Positions 10,001-14,765 of a stretch of DNA of 23,008 nucleotides are shown here, in pieces. Under the pieces are notes generated by a model, which had not been told where the DNA came from, searched no databases, and saw only the letters and a list, made by a program, of their open reading frames with translations. Each line of letters starts with the position of its first letter. The first letter of the stretch is position 1. The translations under genes were made by a program, and so were the position numbers. The DNA is taken from positions 174,810 to 197,817 of the forward strand of contig DDWO01000005.1 of assembly GCA_002345705.1 (NCBI GenBank). The letters are read 5' to 3'. This DNA comes from Acholeplasmataceae bacterium UBA2284 (GTDB taxonomy: Bacteria > Bacillota_I > Bacilli_A > Acholeplasmatales > Acholeplasmataceae).

Positions 10001-10261
10001 TGGTGCCCACAAGGCATGCTTCGTGGTGGCATGGTACCTATCTTTCAGGCAATGGCAGATGCAGAATATGAAATAAGAAATGTCCAGGGTGATCGTACGA
10101 TTTTATTTGAATCGAACAATCCTGAATACGTGGATCAATCAGGTAGAGTCATTCAAATGCCTGACCGTCCAATGACAGTTAGCTACACAGTTACAGTCAC
10201 AGAAGATGGAATATCAACTTCTAGAACTTTCTATACATATTTACCAGGAACAGTTCATTAG
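6998..10261 (+). CDS. Surface lipoprotein: Big2-type Ig repeats, beta-helix and C-terminal N-acetylmuramoyl-L-alanine amidase (Amidase_2)
   Basis: The start has a good ribosome site, GGGAGG at 6986-6991. A lipoprotein signal (1-22, lipobox LVAC, Cys22) anchors it outside the membrane. Four Big2-type Ig domains follow (about 25-340; pattern SGLITAL..G..TVT). Then come a parallel beta-helix segment (about 345-600, repeats such as NVTIDGFTFAGN), two more Big2 domains (about 623-790) and the amidase (about 850-1025). The amidase keeps VVVHET (His879), NGVGIEM (Glu958) and HQDFSGKWCP (His995, Lys1001, Cys1003); the His-to-Cys spacing of 8 matches the zinc site of T7 lysozyme, as does the Lys. It should cut the MurNAc-L-Ala bond and release peptide-free glycan. 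The gene overlaps the upstream stop by 11 bases and ends the first train. About 60 residues after the amidase form a small beta-rich tail. Confidence 0.9.
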   Translation: MILKKIFYMLVVGLISIGLVACGGSITIDIDDLNVSVIEGGTYQIDFDTNDSKGLQFESGNQTILTVNASGLITALAEGETTVTVSSKDDPEVKVVITVTVSKNYTLTVPSATMTVKVGESKDVVYTANDTVTFTSGNQNIFTVSEAGLITGVSEGKANLIIQSTKNSSLSVTLEVDVKKIVTLEANSEEESLWVGGTTQLTYESNADVTYESDNQLIATVNPSGLVTAVGVGEVKVTIRSSYDAEVFDEVLVKVYAQTEAIMITGESKVNVGSDQSLSIDVSPDLSYALVTWESSDETVVSIDENGLINALKPGNVIITAKSIYDNAITDTFYLEVVNYVLVDETKVASDTVTYMGMEFEYGKDLFASITDATNHASDYATIIVYAGTYNGDLIIDSNDITLKALTTATIQGAIEVQGNNVTIDGFTFAGNSKVFSNTGITNFTFKNNTASNLTTTDAPFLHMSKVTGLTVSSNTITNLNQDAIVVTDYLGGTILIEKNILTNVFQAIIVSAVSEYADTTAIKVSRNDISNATIGIEINKKYAGTEKNILAYARFNSVVGSTTAHAKSEAGSTVDFTLNYWGGDETNLSLFPNIDSYYLRGAYQAKTSIISELAYNETLPVTFVITNPISDITLGDQYTLQYDVLPMELVTDKVRWITGNPEILLVNTVTGSLAPQKSGVVTLTLRSSVDINIKITITITVTTTPGIELIPTHQTNDLIVGDSFTLDASPYPFDIADADVSYVSSNPLIATISETGLVTTLAAGDVTFTATLVDDPTVQTSYTISVYASLDDNNLLDILTTYQVSYSNPRSWLQYGTSFNYTEIRYDSVSKYLFQNIDVNLSKMLPISTGIRPGVLKPAHPDGITVYNSDYVYWVVVHETANTSPGAGALSHANYLWNAAQAGTVLNVSWHYTMDARVTYQHVPENEIAYHAGDGSSLPGTSLTYLGGGNRNGVGIEMSVAQDEDMYLTFQRTAKLASDILVRYNLPRSHIKFHQDFSGKWCPQGMLRGGMVPIFQAMADAEYEIRNVQGDRTILFESNNPEYVDQSGRVIQMPDRPMTVSYTVTVTEDGISTSRTFYTYLPGTVH

Positions 10262-10334
10262 TAGTCTGAAACTGAAAAAAATAATCACAATGTGGAAAAA
10301 CGGCTCATTTGACAGTTTATTATACCGAAGGTAA

Positions 10335-10363
10335 TTGACAGCGCTTTCAATAGGATATAAAAT
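10335..10363 (+). promoter_or_regulatory. Sigma-A type promoter
   Basis: A perfect -35 box TTGACA (10335-10340) is followed after 17 bases by TAAAAT (10358-10363), one mismatch from TATAAT. Transcription should begin near 10370, with AGGAGG at 10387-10392 and a TTG start at 10400. It is the best promoter seen in the window. Confidence 0.8.
10336..10349 (+). promoter_or_regulatory. Catabolite-response element (cre), CcpA binding site candidate
   Basis: TGACAGCGCTTTCA matches every fixed position of the Gram-positive cre consensus TGWNANCGNTNWCA. It overlaps most of the -35 box and runs into the spacer, where bound CcpA would normally block RNA polymerase. This implies that the downstream surface-protein gene is repressed when preferred sugars are plentiful. 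CcpA itself is not encoded in this window. Confidence 0.75.
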
Positions 10364-10399
10364 ACTTTCAAAAGGAACCAAAAAATAGGAGGAAATGAA

Positions 10400-12853
10400 T
10401 TGAAAAAATTAATATTAGTTTTATTACTTGGCTTTACTGTAGCACTAGGCTTCATGTCAAGTGCGCAAGCTGCTGAAGGCGATTTAATTGATCTTTATCC
10501 ATATGATCAAATTGCATGTTTAGAAGGCACTACTGCATGTACACAAACAAAACTAGGTGACTCTAACTGGGATTTTGAATATTATGGACATCGTTATCAT
10601 GTCGTTAGAGGTTCAGCAAGATATGTTACTGAATGGGATGATGACAACTCAGATGGTTTTATTAGTGCACTTGAAATGACTACAATGTCATGGAACGCAT
10701 TTGCATCATTAATCATCAATGATACTGATGAATCTGTTATCCTAAGCACTAATAACGTACGTACAGATTTAACAAGCGTCGTTCATAGAATGTATACTTA
10801 TTTTGATGCTGCTGGTAAACTTCAAATGTTTGAAGACCATATTGGTACATATTACATCTTCAACGATGGTACTGATAATACTCCTGCAAACGCTGATTGG
10901 AGATTAGCAACTACAGCTGAAAAAGACGCATACATCGCAGCTGATCCAAAACCAGCTAACACAAGATTAGCACACATTAGAATGAAGTTAGATGCAACTG
11001 ATTCTAACGGATACAAACTTGAACCACTTAAGTATTTAACTTGGACTCATGCAGATGTTGATACTGCAGTTGATTTAGATGTTGAAAATTGGTCAACAAT
11101 TATTGCTGGAAATCCAAACTACGTTTCGATTCCTGCTGGTTGGACAGTTATTAGCTTTGGTACAAACGATAGAGGAACATTAAACACTAAGACTAGAGAT
11201 TATATCTTTAGTATGCCAACTGCAATGTTAGATAATTCAGTTGCTCCTCTTAAGACTATTTATACTCCACAACCTGCAACATTTGCTGGATTAACAGCAC
11301 TTGATGACGACCTAGTAACTCCAGGCGTTAACGTCGTTGTAGAATATAATGGCGACTTTGATTTAAGTAACACTGTTTCTGCTTCATGGATTAACATGTT
11401 TGATACAAATGACAAGATCATTAACTCAACTGACAAACTCAATTATGAAGTTGAAATTTCTCAAGATGATGTAGTTCTAGAAACAATCACTTTCACTTAT
11501 GACTCAGGTACTGATGCTTATACTGCAAGTGGTGCTGTAACATCAATTGACACAAGTGAATTCGGTGCTGGTTATAAAGCAACTTACAGAGTTGAAACTC
11601 CAGAAGGCGATGAAACTGAAGTTGTTGTTGATATCGTTATCGGTGTTATGCCTCCTAAATTTGCTGGCGTAGCTAACAGATATGTCGATGAAGGCGCATT
11701 CGTAAACGTATTACAAGGCATTACTGCTGATGATGGTTACGGAAATAGTAAGACAAGTTCTATTGAAGTAACTTTACCAAACAATTTCAACCAATATAGT
11801 CCACTTCCAGGTGTATACCAAATTGGATTATCATTTACACATCATGTTCATTTTGATGGTCTACAATCTAAAGTATTATTTAAGGGTGTAACAACTGTTA
11901 ATTTCAATGAACAAACTTCATTAAATGCTGATATCGACATCAACGTTCATCCATCACTTGCAGTATTTACTGAAATCACTAACTTTACAGATGCAGGCAC
12001 TGCATATGGTTCAGTAATCGTTGTAGTTGCTGCTGATGGCACAATGAAAGAAAGATATGACAGATACAATTGGAATTACACAACTTCAACTGGTACAGTT
12101 GTTGGTGATGAAGCGCAATTCTTAGCTTGGAAAGCTGCATTAACATTAGCTCCAGGTGAATTCATTCTTACTGCTCATGGTAGCGTTCATGCTCCAGTAT
12201 TAAGAGCTGCTAATCTTGCTTTTGGTGATACAGTTGCTCTAACAATTGGTTTCCCAGAATTCAATTATGATATCGTTACAACATCATCTTATACATTAAC
12301 TGTTGATGATGTAACTGCTCCAAAACTTATGGTTGTAAGTAATAACTATAAGGTTGAATCTAATGCATATGCAAATGTTAACCAAGCTATTCTTGCTAAC
12401 GTTGTAGCATTTGATTATTATGACAGTGCTAGTGACTTATCAATGTATGTATCAAATAATGGTGGAATGACATTAACTCCAGGTACTTATACTGTAGAAG
12501 TTACAGTTGAAGATAGAGCTGGTAATGCAACAGTACAAAGCTTCCAAGTAACAGTCATCGCTCCTAAATTAACTCAAGAAGAAGTACAAGCTTTATTAGA
12601 CGCTCAAACACTTACACAAGCTGAAATTCAAGCGCTAATCAATGCTAGTCAATTAACTGAAGCTCAAGTCAACGCTTTAATTGCTGCTGGTGTTTATACA
12701 GAAGCTGAAATTCAAGCAATGATCGATGCATCAATTGCTGACATTCCTGAAACTGGTTGTGGATCTGCAATTAATGCAACAAGTGCAATCTTCATTACAT
12801 TCAGTTTAGTTATCGGCGCTTCATTAGTGTTCTTCATTAGAAAAAGAAGCTAA
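10400..12853 (+). CDS. Exported surface protein with EF-hand-like loop, Ig-like domains, 14-residue repeats and Cys-containing C-terminal anchor
   Basis: I do not recognise a named family. The start is TTG at 10400, set by AGGAGG 7 bases upstream; the ATG at 10395 hits a stop after two codons. Features along 817 residues: signal peptide (1-24, SAQAAEG); an EF-hand-like calcium loop DDNSDGFISALE (81-92); Ig/cadherin-like domains beginning near 415 (PPKFAGVANRYVDEGAF) and near 637 (APKLMVVSNNYKVES); four 14-residue helical repeats (724-779); the motif IPETGCGS (782-789); a hydrophobic helix (about 793-812); tail RKRS. The end resembles a sortase-type or other tripartite sorting signal, though a Cys directly after TG is unusual. 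It is a single-gene unit with its own strong promoter, cre box and terminators, which suggests an abundant surface protein. No catalytic motif was seen; adhesin, sugar-binding or S-layer-like roles are open. Confidence 0.82.
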   Translation: MKKLILVLLLGFTVALGFMSSAQAAEGDLIDLYPYDQIACLEGTTACTQTKLGDSNWDFEYYGHRYHVVRGSARYVTEWDDDNSDGFISALEMTTMSWNAFASLIINDTDESVILSTNNVRTDLTSVVHRMYTYFDAAGKLQMFEDHIGTYYIFNDGTDNTPANADWRLATTAEKDAYIAADPKPANTRLAHIRMKLDATDSNGYKLEPLKYLTWTHADVDTAVDLDVENWSTIIAGNPNYVSIPAGWTVISFGTNDRGTLNTKTRDYIFSMPTAMLDNSVAPLKTIYTPQPATFAGLTALDDDLVTPGVNVVVEYNGDFDLSNTVSASWINMFDTNDKIINSTDKLNYEVEISQDDVVLETITFTYDSGTDAYTASGAVTSIDTSEFGAGYKATYRVETPEGDETEVVVDIVIGVMPPKFAGVANRYVDEGAFVNVLQGITADDGYGNSKTSSIEVTLPNNFNQYSPLPGVYQIGLSFTHHVHFDGLQSKVLFKGVTTVNFNEQTSLNADIDINVHPSLAVFTEITNFTDAGTAYGSVIVVVAADGTMKERYDRYNWNYTTSTGTVVGDEAQFLAWKAALTLAPGEFILTAHGSVHAPVLRAANLAFGDTVALTIGFPEFNYDIVTTSSYTLTVDDVTAPKLMVVSNNYKVESNAYANVNQAILANVVAFDYYDSASDLSMYVSNNGGMTLTPGTYTVEVTVEDRAGNATVQSFQVTVIAPKLTQEEVQALLDAQTLTQAEIQALINASQLTEAQVNALIAAGVYTEAEIQAMIDASIADIPETGCGSAINATSAIFITFSLVIGASLVFFIRKRS
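12569..12736 (+). repeat. Four tandem 14-residue repeats in the surface-protein C-terminus
   Basis: Residues 724-779 are four consecutive 14-mers: LTQEEVQALLDAQT, LTQAEIQALINASQ, LTEAQVNALIAAGV and YTEAEIQAMIDASI. Hydrophobic residues recur at positions 1, 6, 9 and 10, so each unit is probably helical. The block sits just before the membrane anchor and may be a stalk. Confidence 0.85.
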
Positions 12854-12886
12854 GACAAAAGAATAAACAAAAACCTTGATATGAAA

Positions 12887-12920
12887 AAAGTGCCCGTGAA
12901 ATATCGGGCGCTTTGTCTTT
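12887..12920 (+). terminator. Rho-independent terminator 1 of the surface-protein gene
   Basis: AAAGTGCCCG (12887-12896) pairs with CGGGCGCTTT (12905-12914) through ten pairs, one of them a G-T wobble, around an 8-base loop. The 3' arm continues as GTCTTT, a short T-rich run. It begins 34 bases after the stop codon. Confidence 0.75.
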
Positions 12921-12927
12921 AAGGATT

Positions 12928-12952
12928 TAACTGATGTAATCAGTTAGTTTTT
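12928..12952 (+). terminator. Rho-independent terminator 2 of the surface-protein gene
   Basis: TAACTGAT (12928-12935) and ATCAGTTA (12939-12946) form a perfect 8-bp stem around GTA, followed by GTTTTT. It probably backs up the hairpin just upstream and isolates the ABC operon from read-through. Confidence 0.65.
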
Positions 12953-12988
12953 ACTGAAAATAATTTTTCAATTATGAAAATACAAGGG

Positions 12989-12998
12989 TATACGTATA
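12989..12998. promoter_or_regulatory. Perfect 10-bp palindrome, candidate upstream operator
   Basis: TATACGTATA reads the same on both strands and lies about 20 bases upstream of the putative -10 box of the ABC operon. It overlaps the place where a -35 box would be expected. Its GTATAC core recurs in the palindrome downstream. Such short AT-rich palindromes can arise by chance. Confidence 0.35.
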
Positions 12999-13018
12999 AA
13001 TGACCTATAGAAATATAG

Positions 13019-13024
13019 TATAAT
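13019..13024 (+). promoter_or_regulatory. Putative -10 box of the ABC transporter operon
   Basis: TATAAT is a perfect -10 hexamer, 57 bases before the ATG at 13082. At 16-18 bases upstream there is no recognisable TTGACA (the sequence is TATAAATG-like), and there is no extended-TG motif. Expression may therefore depend on an activator. The predicted start falls inside the following palindrome. Confidence 0.5.
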
Positions 13025-13038
13025 TAATGTATACATTA
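13025..13038. promoter_or_regulatory. Perfect 14-bp palindrome at the predicted transcription start, candidate operator
   Basis: TAATGTATACATTA is self-complementary over all 14 bases and directly follows the -10 box, so it would span +1. That is a classic place for a repressor that controls sugar uptake. No regulator gene is present in the window, so the binding protein is unknown. Confidence 0.55.
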
Positions 13039-13081
13039 GGAAAAACATTTTTAGAAATGAATAAAGAAAAGAGGGTAAATA

Positions 13082-14704
13082 ATGAAGAGAATCCTAGGAT
13101 TTTTATTGATGTTCGCATTATTCTTCGGATTAGCTGCTTGTGGTGGTGGAGATCCAACCGTTCCAACAGAAACAAATACGAAGACAGCGTCAATCACTGG
13201 AACGACTCCAGTAACTATTACAGTAGGTGACCCATTCGATCAACTCGCAGGGGTAACTGCTACAGATTCAGAAACTGGTGATATTACATCCAGTATTACA
13301 GTAACTGGAGCAATCAACTTAAATACAGCTGGAAGTTATACATTAACCTATAAGGTTACAGGTAGTGATGGCAATGAAGTAACTGTAACTAGAGTTATTA
13401 CCGTATTAACTGCAGAAGGTTGTCCAGTTAATCAACAGAAGGTCAATGGTATTTGTGTACCAATTGCTCCAACAAAGATTGTTATTATGCACGGTGCTCC
13501 ATATGAAGTGGATCCATTCCATGCTGATTTCAGTGGCACAGAACAACTTGAAAGACAACAAAAGCAACTTGAAGTTGAAACACGTTTAAACGTGGATATC
13601 GAATATAAAGCATATCCATCTAATGCTCCTTGGGGACCAGATAGAGTTACAGCAATTGTTCAATCATCAGTTGCAGGTGCTCATTTAGCTGACGTTTATT
13701 GGTCAGTGAGTGACTGGATTCAAGGACTTGCTAAGGGTGATGCAATTGTTCCAATCGATAAATATTTAGCAACAACAGGTGCAAATATTCATCCAAGCTA
13801 TTTAGAAATTGGTTCATTCCAAGAACAAGTTTATGGATTTGGTGCAGGTAAATTAACTGTAGATACAGGCTTATATTACAATGCAGATTTAGTAGCAAGT
13901 CTTGGTGTTGATAATCCAACAGAATTATTCTTAGATGGTCTATGGACTTGGTCAAGATTTGAACAATGGGCAACTCAAGTACAAACAGCATTAACTGCTC
14001 AAGCAGATGATATGTATGCACTTGGTGGAATCGTAGCGCTTTATGCAGAAAACATGATTCCATTAAATGGTGGTAGCTTATTAAATGCCAATACTGGTAG
14101 AGTAGCGTTCCATCAAAACCCAGCTCTTGAAACTTATGCATTCTTAAATACACTTTATACCAAGGGCTTATTTGAACTTGCTCCAGCATATGATGCAGGT
14201 AGTCCACAATGGCAGGCTGGTAAAGTTGCTATGCATCCAGGTAATCTATGGTTTGTGAATGCAGACAATAGATGGGGTGGATTAGAGTTTGAACTAGGGT
14301 TTGTTCCTTATCCAAGATCAAATACTTACACAGGTGATTATGTTTCACCAGTATCTGGCGTTGCTGTTTATCATATCGCAAGTGGTATGACACCAGCTAA
14401 AGAAGCGTTAGTATTCCAAGTATGGAATGAACTACAAATCTGGCAAACAGATGCACAAATGGAATTAAGCTTTGAATTATCATTAATGACTAAGTTTGAT
14501 AAAGAAGAATATGTTGAAGCATATCTATCTATTTATGACAAAGTATATCTTGAACTCATCAATGCCATCGGTATTAGTGCTTATAGTGAAAATGGTTGGA
14601 GAAGAAATGCAAACTTAGGTATTAGAGAAGGAACAGCTAGAACACTTATGGATCAAATTAAACCGATCTATGAGGCAGCATTTGAAAACTATTTAAACGG
14701 ATAA
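13082..14704 (+). CDS. Carbohydrate ABC transporter binding lipoprotein with N-terminal Ig-like domain
   Basis: A 540-residue lipoprotein: signal peptide with lipobox LAAC and Cys20; a DUF5011-like Ig domain (about 35-110; VTITVGDPFDQLAGVTATD, AGSYTLTYKVT); a disulphide-loop motif with Cys114 and Cys125; then a family 1 solute-binding domain (about 131-540) with features such as VYGFGAGKLTVDTGLYYNAD, LWTWSRFEQWA and the periplasmic-binding hinge pattern. It should capture a sugar outside the membrane and pass it to the permeases encoded downstream. AGAGGG at 13070-13075 is the ribosome site. An Ig-like domain at the front of a solute-binding protein is unusual and may lift the binding domain from the membrane or contact a polymer. 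First gene of the ABC operon; a hairpin separates it from the next gene. The ligand is not predictable from the sequence. Confidence 0.88.
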   Translation: MKRILGFLLMFALFFGLAACGGGDPTVPTETNTKTASITGTTPVTITVGDPFDQLAGVTATDSETGDITSSITVTGAINLNTAGSYTLTYKVTGSDGNEVTVTRVITVLTAEGCPVNQQKVNGICVPIAPTKIVIMHGAPYEVDPFHADFSGTEQLERQQKQLEVETRLNVDIEYKAYPSNAPWGPDRVTAIVQSSVAGAHLADVYWSVSDWIQGLAKGDAIVPIDKYLATTGANIHPSYLEIGSFQEQVYGFGAGKLTVDTGLYYNADLVASLGVDNPTELFLDGLWTWSRFEQWATQVQTALTAQADDMYALGGIVALYAENMIPLNGGSLLNANTGRVAFHQNPALETYAFLNTLYTKGLFELAPAYDAGSPQWQAGKVAMHPGNLWFVNADNRWGGLEFELGFVPYPRSNTYTGDYVSPVSGVAVYHIASGMTPAKEALVFQVWNELQIWQTDAQMELSFELSLMTKFDKEEYVEAYLSIYDKVYLELINAIGISAYSENGWRRNANLGIREGTARTLMDQIKPIYEAAFENYLNG

Positions 14705-14715
14705 TAATTTGATGT

Positions 14716-14745
14716 CAATCCCCCTTTAACCAAAGGGGGGGATTG
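14716..14745 (+). other. G/C-rich stem-loop between the two binding-protein genes
   Basis: CAATCCCCCTTT (14716-14727), loop AACC, then AAAGGGGGGGATTG (14732-14745). All twelve bases of the left arm can pair, with two extra G residues bulged on the right. It is followed by TATGAAAAGG and not by a T run, so it is not a normal terminator. Stem-loops at this place in sugar operons often protect the upstream binding-protein mRNA or attenuate the genes below. Confidence 0.7.
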
Positions 14746-14751
14746 TATGAA

Positions 14752-14757
14752 AAGGAG
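14752..14757 (+). promoter_or_regulatory. Ribosome binding site that sets a TTG start
   Basis: AAGGAG lies 8 bases before TTG at 14766. The longer reading from GTG at 14757 would place the start codon on the last G of this site, which is not workable, so TTG is preferred. Confidence 0.7.
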
Positions 14758-14765
14758 TGTTTTCT

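Larger units (their letters stand above)
10262..10399 (+). other. Intergenic region carrying the promoter of the next gene
   Basis: These 138 bases separate the first gene train from the surface-protein gene. TTGACAG occurs twice, at 10309-10315 and 10335-10341; only the second has a good -10 partner. A 7-bp stem with one bulge spans the end of the previous gene (CAGTTCA / TGAAACTG), but it is followed by A residues and not T residues, so I see no convincing terminator. Read-through from the first train is possible. Confidence 0.5.

Noticed and set aside
10247..10277. Bulged stem at the end of the amidase gene as a terminator
   Set aside because: The stem is short with a bulge and a long loop, and is followed by A residues and not T residues.
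10309..10340. A second promoter using TTGACA at 10309-10314
   Set aside because: No acceptable -10 hexamer lies 16-18 bases downstream (TAATTG at best), so only the 10335 promoter is called.
12742..12850. Confident call of an LPXTG sortase substrate
   Set aside because: IPETG deviates at the first position, is followed directly by Cys-Gly-Ser, and no sortase gene or wall evidence is present; reported as an open possibility only.
13005..13230. Short frames on both strands in the region upstream of the lipoprotein gene (13027-13230 plus, 13005-13193 minus)
   Set aside because: They overlap the promoter palindrome and the signal-peptide region of the real gene, and neither has a ribosome site or recognisable sequence.
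13731..14207. 158-codon open frame on the minus strand
   Set aside because: It lies wholly opposite the solute-binding domain of the lipoprotein gene, its translation is rich in Leu/His/Gln as expected for a mirror of Gln/Asn/Ala-rich coding sequence, and it has no supporting ribosome site or family motif.
14716..14745. Hairpin read as a rho-independent terminator
   Set aside because: No T run follows the stem, and the downstream genes lack an obvious separate promoter, so full termination is unlikely.
14757..14759. GTG start for the large binding protein
   Set aside because: The G of this codon is the last base of the AAGGAG ribosome site; TTG at 14766 has correct spacing and gives a clean MKKFAI signal start.
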